Assembly: GCA_025716815.1 (NCBI GenBank)
Contig: JAIXMN010000056.1
Location: forward strand, 1 to 64,000
Direction: 5' to 3'
Length of the DNA: 64,000 nt
Source of the DNA: Dichotomocladium elegans
Lineage: Eukaryota; Mucoromycota; Mucoromycetes; Mucorales; Lichtheimiaceae
In this document: positions 9,399-20,291 of the stretch, piece by piece
Layout of the letters: each line of letters opens with the position of its first letter
Position numbering within the stretch: the first letter of the stretch is position 1
Position numbers and translations under genes: made by a program
Notes under the pieces: generated by a model
What the model saw: the letters and a program-made list of their open reading frames with translations, nothing else
Told to the model about the DNA's origin: nothing
The model's database searches: none

Positions 9399-11546
9399 AT
9401 TAGTAACGAAGTGTGAGGTGAGTCAAGCTTGAATGATATTTACAAGAAAAAATAAAGTGCGAGGTACTTGATCCGTTTGTGGTAGTTGAGACGGGATGAG
9501 GTGGATGGGTTAGAGAGAGTGAAAAAAGACAACTAGAAAAGTATCTTTGAGGTTGATGTTTATTCCTGAAAATAAAATAACTCTCTTTTATAATAATTCT
9601 ATTAGAACGGCGATGTAAGTGCTTAATCCTGTTAGGACGTATCGGATGAGAGCATTCTCTTTTCATTGTCCTCTTCAAGACCAGTGATGGATCCTGGATA
9701 GAGGAAGTACCTTTGATAGGTGCAAGTATCCCGCCTCGCAGGCGGATCCGGAAATAATGGTTCCTGAACATCAATATGCCAAATTCATCACCGTCTTAGT
9801 TTCAGGATATCGGCCATAGTGATGTGAAACCGGCTAAGCTCTCTTGCATGGATCAATATTCACCACTCCTTTTTTTAATACTTTCGAACGACATTCATGC
9901 TATGTGCTCAAAGAATCAATAATGCTGTTGTTGCTTGAACAAAGTGTGTACCTGTCAAAAGAACCATTGGACCGACCGTGATATCAGATATCTATTCTGG
10001 GAACAAATGCTTGACAGAACGGACAGGTGTCAGAAAAAAATTTTGAGCCAATTTCAGGCCCGGCAATTTCTTTATGCTCCTTCTATTTTCCAAATGTGTT
10101 CGGACAGGCAATGGCAGTGCTGAGGTCATGCGACAAACAAGTCAATGCGTCATTCTCATGCCGGCCTTTCATTCACCTCCAAAGCATTATTAATGCCATT
10201 TACTATTGATACGTTGCTTTCAGCTACATTTATTTCACGATCATTTCACGCAATCAAGTCGATAAATTTTGCGAACAAGCACAATTTATTTGTCGCGAAT
10301 TGAGCAATGTTGCGTGGCCCTCTTACCCCAGCTGCCTTTACGATCTCCCAGTTATCCTAATCAACCACAAATTGCAGTTTGATCCATTCCATTTATATTA
10401 CTGGAACACTTGATGCTTCCCTCAATTGTTGTGCGCCACAACAGCTCTGTTTATGGTAAGTGTTAGTGAGCTGTTTGACTTTTTCACCATTCGTTATTTG
10501 TACCCGCAGCTATACTCGTCGCGATGTCCCTGGTGATTTGCAGTGGCTGCTACTTCTATCACCGACGTCGAAGGTGTATACTGTGCAAAGGAGAATCGAT
10601 TACTGTCAGTGAAGAGACGAAGAGGATCTTATATGGAATAAAAGGAATGTACAATACCGCCATCGGTATGAGGACAATAAAGAATATGCTACCGCATGGA
10701 ATGAAGATTAATATATGATAAAGAGAAGGGTGGAATAGTGGATTGAGATTTCTGAGAGAAGACGAGGATAGAATGACCAAAAGGCTGATGTTCCACTATG
10801 GCGAAGTATAGAGATGACTATATGAGATGGATTATAGCTAGGGTTCCATGGGTGGAAATATGTATACTAAATCGAGGCGCAGGTTGCGTTTGTGATCATT
10901 GCTTGGTGAAAACCAAGAAATACTGATCGCTGGAAAATGAGAAAAGGAAATACGGAAATATGGGGAAAAGTGCATGGCCGTGGAATGATTGATATGGAAG
11001 GAATATTTGCTTTCGAGGAGTTTGCGTGATTTTTTTACCTTTCACGTTCTGCAAATATAAAACCTGAGATATCCTAAAAGAGATGTGTATTGAGCCAGCT
11101 TTACATCGAAATACTACCAGCTATTATCTAAAGAGTCGGTCATTTCGCCAAAGTCAACTATGTATGAGCTATAACGAAGCTACATTTCTTGCTGGTTTTG
11201 TTTATTCCGCAACTTTGCACTAACTGTATTCCTCATTCTCAAACTCCCACATCCCATTTCTTGCACATCTGTAATTGCTATTGTTATACATTAACAGGAT
11301 TATAATGGCTGGAACCCAATGTCTAGGTTGATTTGGACAGATCTAACGAATCGGAACAGATCCGCGAAGTGCAATCCGTATGCGATCCGGATCGGTTCAG
11401 ATCCGTGAAGTGCAATCCGTATGAGATCCGGATTGCAAATGTCCTACACCGGATCCGCAAAATCCGAGATGAGGTCAATCCGAATCCGCACCATTGCCTT
11501 TTGATCTGGATCGGATCATAAGATCCGGATTCGATGAGAAACCCTA
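9399..11546. other. hAT-A 5' non-coding region with right subterminal repeats
   Basis: This 2.1-kb stretch lies upstream of the hAT-A transposase ATG. Only short, unconvincing ORFs are present. The outer 690 bp (10,855-11,546) are shared with the 5' end of hAT-B, which proves they belong to the element. The inner part, 9399-10,855, has no counterpart here and could hold promoter sequence or an unrecognised insertion. From about 11,330 to 11,545 the ATCCG/CGGAT motif recurs densely (GATCCGGATCG, GATCCGTGAAG, AGTGCAATCCGTATG), forming the right-end subterminal array. Confidence 0.65.
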
Positions 11547-12528
11547 TTTGCAACTCAGCCGTCCAGAACCACTTCCAATGTTTAGGTCGTAGGCGACCCC
11601 TGGTGACACTGCGGTCAAGAGTGGTGTGTATACTGGACTCGAGCATGCTGCTGATCTGCTCGAGCTGTTGTTCATCTGGCGTATCACGATCGTTGGCATC
11701 GATGATGGCGTGCTCAATGGGCGCTGCCATGCGAGAGAACTTGGACACAAACAGGTCCTGGACCTCAGGTTCCTCGAGGCGTTGCAGCTTCCAATGTTGA
11801 CGGACCGCATTATCAGCTGGTGATTCAATTAGATGGGTGAGAGGCGTGAAGCGGAGCCGGCAAAGATGATGATCAGAGTTAAGGGATAACTCGTCCCAGA
11901 TCTTGAGAGCGGGGTTGCCGACGGCAGTTGCAGATGACACGAAGTAGTCGATGATGTTGGCGTGCTCGCCCTTGCAAAAGGTAAACTGGCCGAAGGTGAG
12001 ACGTTCATTCCAGTTCACTAAGTTATGCTCAGTAAGCCATTGCGTGAAACTGTAGGCGCGTTCATTTTCGCGGGTGTCGCCAGTGCGATCACCAAGGCGA
12101 GTGTTGAAGTCCCCGAACACGAAGGTGTGATCGTCTATAGGAAGGGAGTGGAGAATGCGATGGAAAGCTGGAAAGGACAAGGTGCGTGGCGGGAGATATA
12201 CACCGTGGAATGTGTAGGCGCCCATCGAGAATGAAAGCACAAAGCTGTTGCTGTGAGGGAGGTGGATGTGAATATGATATGGCAGTCCAGGACACACGAG
12301 GAGCGATAGCCTGCCAAAGCCCCTGCGTGCATTGCCATGAATCTGCGCAAAGTTATGATACTGTTGCCAGTGGGTGTGTAGTCGTTGTCCTTCAAGAAGG
12401 TAGGTTTCAGTTAATAAGATAAAATCAATAGAGTTAGACTCGCATTGGCGAACAAGTTCGTCAGGCGAGTGATCAATGCCAGAGGCATTGAACATGGCCA
12501 TGCGGATAGTGGTGGTGTTATCCGTCAT
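11547..12528 (-). pseudogene. LINE-2 ORF2, endonuclease part only, cut by hAT-A
   Basis: About 327 codons survive from the ATG at 12,528. The APE-type endonuclease motifs are clear: FNASGI, TETYLLEG, FGDFNTRLGDRTGD, NIIDYFVSS and SDHHLCRL. The frame then enters the hAT-A terminus, where an accidental hAT-encoded tail of about 75 residues follows before a stop. The reverse transcriptase is missing from the window. The ORF2 start overlaps the end of ORF1: the ORF1 stop TAA (12,520-12,518) lies eight bases inside ORF2 (ATGACGGATAA). The LINE is clearly different from LINE-1 in sequence but has the same layout and orientation and the same position 5' of a tRNA gene. Confidence 0.88.
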
Positions 12529-14190
12529 TATTGATTATTATTAGCTGAGGTGTGGGAGCGGAGGTCGTCGTCGATTGCCATGCTGTGCCGCGTGGCGAAT
12601 AGTTCGTCATCGTCACTGGGACGAGGACGTCGGGTCGAGGAGGGGGAGGTTTGCGGCGCAGGAAGATTGCGAGGTTCTCGTCGTTGATATGATGCACTCC
12701 GTCTACGCCGTTGAAGAAACACAGGATAGCCGCGCCAAGCAGTGCCTGCGGGAGCACCAAGCACGCTCAGAGCATCCATTTCTGATACACCGTGGTAGCC
12801 TGCGCTGCTCGCTCTGTTTCTGGGAGGGAGGCGAGAGTGGGGTCATTGAGGGAAGCAGCTGCAGTGGGATCGTAGTCTGAGAGAAGCTCGATTTTGTGGC
12901 CCGTCAGGGTCGAGATGAGTTCCTTGGTAAAGGAGCGGTGGACTAGAAGCCCGATAACCCCTTTACTGGGGAATTGGACATCAATGATGCAGACCTGTGC
13001 CACTCTGAGCAGGCGCAGGCAGCGTCACCTCACTATGCTTAGACCAGCGATTGCTTTTCAGGTACACAAAAGTGTACCCGGCTTCTTGGGTCAGTGCAGA
13101 GAAGCCACGTTTGGCCCACTCAATGGTCTGGGTGGTAATCAGCACTGGTGTAGCCTGTGCCTTCTTTTGCTTTTTCGGCTTTTGTTGCTGTTGGGGTTTA
13201 TGCGCCCCTTTGCGAGCAATGCTAGCAAATGAAAGTGTGGCGGGTGTGGCGCTTGGCACAATCGGGACGGAAGGTCCCAAATGAGCATACTTGGATGCCA
13301 TGGTACCCTGCGGATCCAGCTCCATTAGGTTGTTGGGGGGAGCGTTGCTGTTAATTGTGCAGGGAGGTGTGGCCAACTTCCCTTGCAACTCGGCGATCTG
13401 CAATTTTGCAGCTGCCAACTCTGTCTCCAGCTCCTTATTGCGTGTAAGGAGGCTGGCCAGCTCTGCAACAATTGCTTTCTGCTTTGCGATCTCCTGATCT
13501 TGGGCACGGAGTCGATGTTCAAAAGCGAGTGCCCATTCCGGCAGGCGCAGAGATAGGACGTCAATGTCAGGGTGTTGTGAGGGGATCGAGGCGAAGGAGT
13601 CACTAGGGATGTCGGCTGACACAGACTCTCCTGGCTCCAACTGAGCTAGGGCAATCGCCGGTTTGCCAATCCCAGTAGGTGGGATGTCAGCTGACACAGA
13701 CTCTCCTGGCTCTGACTGAGCTAGGGCAATCGCCGGTTTGCCGATCCCAGTAGGTGGGATGTCGCTGATTTCAGGTGATCGGGTTTGGCGGGGGTTGGTG
13801 CTGGTGGCTGTAGAGCGATGGGCAGGTGATGCTTCCTGAGACCGGTTACCATTATGGCGCGGGGTGGTTGCAGGGGTGGTAGTGCGAGGGGTAGTCTGCA
13901 CGTTGCTAATCGGCGTTCTTGGCATAGTAGGGAGGGCTTCACTACTAGCACGTGTTTTCTTTTGAACTGGTATCTTTGACGATCTAGGCACATAGCACGA
14001 GTTTTTGCACTTCGAGGAGGATGGTTCTGGTGCCTCGAGGTGATCTGCGGTTGCTCCTTGGTGATCGGCGGGTGCTTCTTGGTTTAAAGGGGTGTTGTTC
14101 AGGAGTTCGGTAATTTCGGGTGGATGTATTTTCCGAGCCAGTAGGGGTAGTGAAAATTTTTTGCAAAAAAGTATATCAAGGGCTCGTTTT
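12518..14190 (-). pseudogene. LINE-2 ORF1, gag-like, frameshifted
   Basis: This is the gag-like protein of the second LINE. An N-terminal Pro/Ser/Thr-rich part contains a 25-residue direct repeat (DIPPTGIGKPAIALAQ twice). A heptad-like Leu/Ala region (EIAKQKAIVAELASLL) follows, then a C-terminal domain matching LINE-1 ORF1 (CIIDVQFPSKG against VLDIHFPSRQ). The frame is broken at least twice. One break is near 13,025, where the C-terminal domain moves to another frame; the other is near 12,770, before the final AILCFFNG...RKPPPPRP part. Upstream of 13,991 the frame stays open to about 14,190 but contains no ATG, so the true start is unknown and the 5' end may be truncated beside the tRNA gene. 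Confidence 0.8.
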
Positions 14191-14218
14191 CGCCGTGAGC
14201 GATGCTCGACAAGGTCTC

Positions 14219-14291
14219 GCCCACTTGGCTCAGTTGGCAGAGCGTCTGCCTAGTAAGCAGAAGGTCACTGGTTCGATTCCAGTAGTGGGCA
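14219..14291 (+). tRNA. tRNA-Thr(AGT)
   Basis: A complete 73-nt cloverleaf is present. The acceptor is GCCCACT/AGTGGGC, the D-arm GCTC...GAGC, and the anticodon stem TCTGC/GCAGA encloses loop CTAGTAA with AGT at 14,252-14,254. The variable loop is AGGTC and the T-arm is ACTGG-TTCGATT-CCAGT, with discriminator A. T-rich runs follow at about 14,310-14,340. A LINE lies directly 5' and the LTR of Gypsy-A begins 61 bp 3'. Confidence 0.96.
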
Positions 14292-14352
14292 CTTCCACCT
14301 AAGAAAGTGGTGGTAGCCTTTTGTGTCTTGCTTATTTTTTGGCGGTTGTGTC

Positions 14353-14673
14353 TGTCGTCTTTTTATCAAACTTGGATACCACTGAGAAGAGACGACGTCC
14401 ACTGAGAGAATAACCACGAAGAGATAACCACGGAGAGATAGAACCACACAGATAGTCGTCCGGACAATATATGATGATGTTTTATTACGATAAATGTCCC
14501 ATTATTTATACTGTATTGACTTGTAAGAAATGAGTGCAATGCTGTCAAGATTGCTACTGATGACTCATGTTTAGCAACCATTGTCATTCGGACTTTGTCT
14601 AAAAAGTGCTACGCTCCGCGGTAATGGTCATGTAGCCGGTGATTAAAATAATTGACTGGACTGTACTACGACA
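14353..14673 (-). repeat. Gypsy-A 3' LTR
   Basis: A 321-bp LTR, TGTCGTCTTT...CTACGACA on the plus strand. A polypurine tract (GGAGGGGGG on the minus strand) borders it. The pol stop codon TAG is bases 6-8 of this LTR (TGTCGTAG on the minus strand). Confidence 0.95.
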
Positions 14674-17600
14674 TTACCCCCCTCCAAGAATGTTGGTCGT
14701 CCTCGAACAACAACTGCAAGGTGTGGTCTTGAATATCTGATCGGTTGGCGGCACGGGAAGCGACAGGATCGAACCAAGGGGAGGTGGGTGCTGTCTGAAA
14801 ATGGACGGGACGTAGACGGTCAGTATGGACCCAGGAGCTATATTCCTTGCCGTTCATGTCTTTTAGCTTGTAGGTGTCCGAGTCTAAGTTACGACTGATC
14901 ACCAAGTACGGTCCTTTCCAATTGTACTCCAGGCTTAACTTTTGCTCGTTACGTAATAGAACATGGTCACCAATAGCAAACGTTTGCGGTTTTAGTGTGG
15001 CATCCCAAATAGCTTTATCCCGCTGGGCGTTGGCGCGAAGCCGTTCCGCGGCAGAGGCGCGAGCTTCATGTAAGCGCAACAGCGATGGTCGGCGAGCATC
15101 TACAAGTGTCTTGGGATCCGGTTCTTGTTCTTCAACTAGTAAGGGCCGCGTCATATCACCAGGAAGGCGGGGTTCTACTCCGTACACCATATAGAACGGG
15201 CTCATGCCCGTTGTGCGATGCTTGCGCACACAACACGCAAAGACAGACGGTTCTAAGAAATCATCCCAGCGATGGATGGCACCATTGGTATATTTCCGAA
15301 GCATAGATTTAAGAATGCCGTTGGTGCGCTCAACCTTGCCATTCGTACGTGGGTGGAAAGCCGAAGTCAACTTGTGATGGATTTTGGTGCGACCCAGATA
15401 CAGGTTCAATACTTTGGACATGAAGTTGGCGCCGCGATCCGTCAGGATTTCGTTAGGGCAACCGAACTGCATGACGATCTCTTCAAAAATGAAATCGGCA
15501 ATGGCTTGGCCTGTGGCATCAGGGACGGCTCGTGCGATGGTCCAATTGGTGGTGTAGTCGACGGCGACCAAGATCCAACGGTTGCGGCGCATGGTGGTCG
15601 GTAGTTCGCCAATAAAATCAAGATGCCAACGTGAGAAAGCAGGTGGGACATCCAAGGGTCGCATGGGTGCATGATGTGTGCCGCGGTCGGGGTTGGCTGA
15701 CAACTGGCACTGGGGGCAATTACGTAGCCATTCCTGGATGTCTTCTTTCATGTTCGGCCACCACCAACGTTTCTTGATGACGTCGTACAGAGTTTCCATC
15801 CCGGCGTGTCCAAAACTGGTATGAAAGTGATGAACAAGATCGGCGCGGCGAGCGAACAGAGCAAAGCGGATTTCTTGTACCTCAGATCCGACCTTGACTT
15901 TGCGATAAATTCGGTTATCTTTGACTGTAAATTTGTCCCGATGCTTCACCAAGAGATCCCTGACTATGGCCGGCCACTGTGTTTCGGCAAAATTGTAGAA
16001 TTTCGGCCAGTCGGATTCCTCAATCGACTTTATGGCGTAGAGGTAATTAGGTTCCAGCGACTTCTCTTCCGGAACGCAGTGAGGTCCATCTCGCCGAGAC
16101 AGCAGGTCAGGTACATGATTGTCCTTTCCACTCTTGTACTGAATCTCGGGGTCGTATAGTTCTAGTTCGGCTATCCAACAGATCAGGCGTGGTGGCGGTG
16201 GTTTTGTGCGGCTCCGGAAGTACAACAAAGGGTGATGATCGGTGCGTACAACATAAGGTCTACCTTCGACAAAACAACGCCATGTGCGCAGTGCATGTAG
16301 TATACCCAATAGTTCCCTCTCTTGGGCTGGATAATTGCGTTCGGCCGAGGACAGCTTCTTGGATTCAAAAGCGAGCGGATGTAGCTGGCCATCCTCTCCC
16401 TCTTGCAGCAGTACCGCACCTATACCAAAGTTAGAGGCATCCGTCTCGATGATATACGGTAGGTCGGGGTTCGGTGGTAGCAGTATAGGGGCCTCGGACA
16501 TGCGGGACTTGATAAGGTCGAAAGCGGTCTGGCATTCTGGCGTCCAACTGATCGACCGCTTTTTCGCACCCGTCCCCTTCGTCAGATCGGTTAACGGTGC
16601 CGCTATTGTCGCGAAATCACGGATAAAACGCCGGTAATGAGAGGCCAAACCGACAAACTGCCGTACTTCTTGGACGTTGGTCGGCTGCGGCCAATCGCGA
16701 ATAGCTTTTACCTTGGTTTTGGACGGTAGAATCCCTGCAGCAGAGACCTGGAACCCAACGAATTCCAGCTCAGTCTTGAAGAATTCGCATTTCTTCAGGT
16801 TGGCCACTAGCTTAGCATCCCGTAAACGATCAAGAACCTGGCGTACGTGTTGGTAATGCTCCTTTTCGGACTTGCTAAAGATCAGAATGTCGTCGAGATA
16901 AACCAATGCAAAAACATCCAAGCAGTCGCCCAAAACGGAATTCATTAGCCGTTGGAACGTGGGAGGGGCATTCGTCAATCCAAAGGGGAGCACTTGGAAC
17001 TCGTATGATCCGTAGCGTGTGTTGAATGCTGTCTTGGGAATATCTTCCTCTCGAATCCGTACTTGATGATAGCCGCTTTTCAAATCGATACTTGAGAAAT
17101 ATTTGGCACCACCGATTCGTTCCAAGCATTCGTCGATTCGAGGGAGTGGATGCGAGTTGCGTTTAGTTACCTGATTGATTGCACGGTAGTCCACACAGAG
17201 GCGCATTGAGCCGTCCTTCTTGCGCACGAACAACACCGGGGCGCCCCATGGAGACGCGCTAGGGCGGATCAAACGTAGATCTAAGAGCTCTTTGAGCTGC
17301 TTACGCAATTCGTCCAGCTCGAGTGGGCTCATCTTGTATGGTGCTCGATTGATGGGTGCTGCAGCACCTGTGTCGATGACATGGCTCACCTCACGCACAG
17401 GTGGTAGTCCTGGTAGTTTATCCTGGAAGACTTCTGGGTATTCCTTGCACAGTGCGTGGAGTTTGTCTTGCTGGGGTTTCTTCTCCTCTTGGTGCTCGGT
17501 ACGCACGTAGCACAAGTACAGCTCATCTACTTGATCCCGTGTAACCATCCGGGCGACTTGGCGGTGTGAGATAAGGTAGGCCAGCTCCGGAATAGGGCGA

Positions 17601-18215
17601 TCGTACTTTGGCCGAAGTGTGTACTGAATCCCATTGACCGAAAACGTCCATGTATCTTGATCCCAATCCGGTACAGGTTTGATGTTCTTGATCCAATCGC
17701 GACCCAGGATCAAGTCGAATTTTGTATCGAGAACGAACGCAGAAACGTTGTGGGTAAAACCAGCGGCATCTAGTGATAGACTGACAGAGCGGTCGATTGA
17801 GAACTTATGGCCACCGGCGGTTTCCACTTGCTGGTCCTTGACATAACGCACCGGGCAACCCACAGCCAACTGAGGTGACACATATGACGAGGTAGCGCCA
17901 CTATCCAATAATACTTCAATCGGTTTCCCATTGCAGGACATGTTGTACAGGGGTAACTCGGTATTCTTTATTGCCAATAGTGATTCAATATGTCTAACGT
18001 CAGCGGCAAGCGCTTTTCGATCATCCTCGTCTTGCTCGGCCGGGGGATCGTCAGACAAATCGATCAATGGTCTCTCCGATGGGCGCGTTCTTGTGTGGGA
18101 CAGTTATACCAGCAGGCGGATCTGAGGTAGGGCGTTGGGATTGGGTGACCAGGTTGAGAGATGGACGTGCGCGCGAAAGGACTCCCTCTATTCCTGACGC
18201 GCGTTGGCTTTTAAA
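14666..18215 (-). CDS. Gypsy-A pol: protease, RT, RNase H, integrase
   Basis: This is the polyprotein for processing, reverse transcription and integration. The frame is open from the gag slippery site (18,215) to the stop at 14,666. It has no ATG of its own near the start, so it is made as a gag-pol fusion by -1 frameshifting. In order: an aspartic protease with VLLDSGATSSYV, a reverse transcriptase with YLDDILIFSK, RNase H with ETDASNFGIGAVLL, an integrase H2C2 finger (H...H...C..C ending CPQC), and a catalytic core with LDFIGELP, TDRGANF and NGKVERTNG. A GPY-type module (WKGPYLV) follows. No chromodomain is present. The last codons GTA-ATG-TCG-TAG run into the LTR. No stop or frameshift interrupts the frame. 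Confidence 0.93.
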
Positions 18216-19234
18216 TCGCCATGTAGAAATTTATCAGACGAACCAGACCGAGAATAGCGCGGCGACGGGCAATTGCGAGCGAGATGGCCACGACCATCAC
18301 AATTGTAACAGCGGCGAGGGCGATTTTGCTGGTGCGATCTGGTTGTGCCTTGAGGACGGCGGTTGATCACATCCAAATCCATAGGCGTGGGACCCTCAGC
18401 CTGTTGGACCATGATCGGAGCAGGATGTGTTGCTGGGCGGTGGATATCCGAGTAGTGGCGCTCCGTAGGATTGCCGTTTCCGGCGGCATACTCCTTCATT
18501 GCTTCGTACGACTCGGCAGCATTATACGCGGCAAGCAGAGTGGATGGTTCCTTCATCAGAACGGGGAGGCGAGCGTCCAAGTCGAGTCCATGAATGAACG
18601 CATCAATCGCGTCCTCTTGGTCCATGCCCGGCAGGTCCAGCATAATATCCCTAAATGTGATCACGTACTCTCGAATGGTGCCAGTGGAAGTGGTACCTTG
18701 TTTGAGCTGGCGGAGCTTGTTGCGGGCTACCTGGGCGTAGTTGCGTGGCTTGAACTCGCCACGAATGGCCGCACAAAAGTCTTCCCACGTCTTCGGCGTC
18801 TGGTTGGTATCGGCATCTGGACTGAACGACATTTCCAGGTGTCTCCACCATGTTGCAGCACCGTCGCGTAGGAGCGTCGAAGCGTAGACCACTCTTTCAG
18901 GGTCGCTGAGTTCGGCATGATCGACGTACTTATCGACGGTGTGTAACCAGGCTTCCACCGCTGACGACGAGCGATCGCCACGAAAGAGGTCAGGCTGTAC
19001 AGGTTTGACCTTCATGCCGGGTACCGAACGGTGCTTGGATTCCTCGCGCAGGGCCTTGATTTCTTGTTGCTGTGCTTGCATTTGTTGCATCATCACATGC
19101 ATTGCCTCGAGAATCGCCTTGGAGTCGGTCATCGTGTTTTGCTCTTCGTCTGAATCGGAAATGTTATTGTCTTGAAAACGGTGTCGTTGGAATGTTGTTT
19201 TTTTAAACTTTGCTTGCGATGAATCACTAGGCAT
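18188..19234 (-). CDS. Gypsy-A gag
   Basis: A 348-residue capsid/nucleocapsid protein. The N-terminal part is polar, with a Gln-rich coiled-coil-like stretch (HVMMQQMQAQQQEIKALREE) near residue 50. The central retrotransposon gag domain runs about 80-230 (WLHTVDKYVDH, ATWWRHLEM, QLKQGTTSTGTIREYV). A CCHC zinc knuckle, CYNCDGRGHLARNC, lies near residue 315. The start ATG at 19,234 lies just three bases past the TGGTAGC primer-site core, so the 5' leader after the LTR is about 11 nt. The gag stop comes just after a TTTAAAA heptamer. Confidence 0.93.
   Translation of the reverse strand: MPSDSSQAKFKKTTFQRHRFQDNNISDSDEEQNTMTDSKAILEAMHVMMQQMQAQQQEIKALREESKHRSVPGMKVKPVQPDLFRGDRSSSAVEAWLHTVDKYVDHAELSDPERVVYASTLLRDGAATWWRHLEMSFSPDADTNQTPKTWEDFCAAIRGEFKPRNYAQVARNKLRQLKQGTTSTGTIREYVITFRDIMLDLPGMDQEDAIDAFIHGLDLDARLPVLMKEPSTLLAAYNAAESYEAMKEYAAGNGNPTERHYSDIHRPATHPAPIMVQQAEGPTPMDLDVINRRPQGTTRSHQQNRPRRCYNCDGRGHLARNCPSPRYSRSGSSDKFLHGDLKANARQE
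18209..18215 (-). other. -1 frameshift heptamer TTTAAAA (Gypsy-A)
   Basis: Gag codons read GAT-TTA-AAA, so T-TTA-AAA is in the correct phase for simultaneous -1 slippage (X XXY YYZ). The -1 frame leads without a stop into pol. The same heptamer in the same phase occurs in Gypsy-B and Gypsy-C. Confidence 0.8.
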
Positions 19235-19245
19235 CAGCTACCAAA

Positions 19246-19566
19246 TGTCGTCTTTTTATCAAACTTGGATACCACTGAGAAGAGACGACGTCCACTGAGA
19301 GAATAACCACGAAGAGATAACCACGGAGAGATAGAACCACACAGATAGTCGTCCGGACAATATATGATGATGTTTTATTACGATAAATGTCCCATTATTT
19401 ATACTGTATTGACTTGTAAGAAATGAGTGCAATGCTGTCAAGATTGCTACTGATGACTCATGTTTAGCAACCATTGTCATTCGGACTTTGTCTAAAAAGT
19501 GCTACGCTCCGCGGTAATGGTCATGTAGCCGGTGATTAAAATAATCGACTGGACTGTACTACGACA
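19246..19566 (-). repeat. Gypsy-A 5' LTR
   Basis: A 321-bp LTR matching the 3' LTR. The U3-side part contains a CGTGGTTATC/GATAACCACG-type repeat also seen in LTR-H. The primer site lies at 19,237-19,245 on its gag side. Confidence 0.95.
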
Positions 19567-19570
19567 TGTC

Positions 19571-19841
19571 TGTCGTAGCAATTCCTTGGTTCCACATGAT
19601 CGGACTTTCATCAGGCATCGCTACGCCGCAGCATCTTGGCCACGCACATCTTTTACTGCGCATGCTGCGCATATTAACATCACTTTCCAACTTGCTGCGC
19701 ATACCTCTAGAATAGTATAAATATCCCTCGCTCTTGTATGAATAAATGACAGATCATATTTTATCTTCTATCAGCAAAAAGGCTATACGTCTATTCCATA
19801 TTCTGGCCATTGGATTACCAGCACAGATTACGAATACGACA
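19571..19841 (+). repeat. Gypsy-B 5' LTR
   Basis: TGTCGTAGCAATTCC...GAATACGACA, 271 bp. TATAAATA near 19,718 and AATAAA near 19,741 suggest a promoter and a poly(A) signal. Confidence 0.94.
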
Positions 19842-20291
19842 ATTGGTAGCTGATGCAAAGTTTCGATCCACAAGGCCACAACCCCTACAAGAATAGACCT
19901 AGTTTCCAAGAATATCGTGTGCAAGGTAGCGATTCAGAGGAAGAAATTACGACAAGACAGGAACCCAGCTTTATCGAAGAAACAACTATGGAACAAGGAC
20001 AACGCGCACCTACTATGGAGGAACAAATGGTAATGCTCATGGCTGGCATGCAACGGCTTTTACAACAAGGCGCTGGCAACACTACAGCATTTACAAGGCC
20101 CAAGCTTCCGGAACCTGACACTTACCATGGCAATCGTTCTCCAGGCGCTATCGAGAGTTGGATTCGAACAATGGAGCACTATCTGGGTTTAACTTCATTG
20201 GACGAACATGAATGGGTGCCATATGCCGTCATGAAGTTGCGGGATGAAGCTGAAGAATGGTGGCAACAACGATCTCTTCTTGGCCCAGAAA

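Larger units (their letters stand above)
5865..11546 (-). mobile_element. hAT-A DNA transposon (autonomous structure, composite ends)
   Basis: The termini are TAGCGTTTCTCATTGACGG on the left and TCGATGAGAAACCCTA on the right. They match the ends of hAT-B (20,292-22,364) except for one G-to-C change at the left end. The element is 5.68 kb, encodes a hAT transposase on the minus strand and has subterminal ATCCG-rich repeats at both ends. The 8-bp flanks differ (ctggctac against tttgcaac). The left flank is a Gypsy LTR and the right flank is LINE-2 ORF2. A clean insertion would give matching flanks in one host sequence, so the two ends probably come from different copies joined by recombination. 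Confidence 0.85.
14353..19566 (-). mobile_element. Gypsy-A, apparently intact Ty3/Gypsy element
   Basis: A 5.2-kb element with 321-bp LTRs, one gag and one pol ORF, both open. The two LTRs differ at one position that I noticed (attgactgg against atcgactgg), so the insertion is recent. The bases next to both ends are TGTC (14,349-14,352 and 19,567-19,570), a 4-bp target duplication. After the 5' LTR the primer site starts TTTGGTAGC. The TGGTAGC part is complementary to a GCTACCA 3' end, as found in initiator tRNA-Met. The element sits 61 bp downstream of tRNA-Thr. Confidence 0.93.

Noticed and set aside
5857..11554. A degenerate 8-bp duplication around hAT-A
   Set aside because: Five of eight positions match, and the two flanks belong to different host elements, so chance similarity is more likely.
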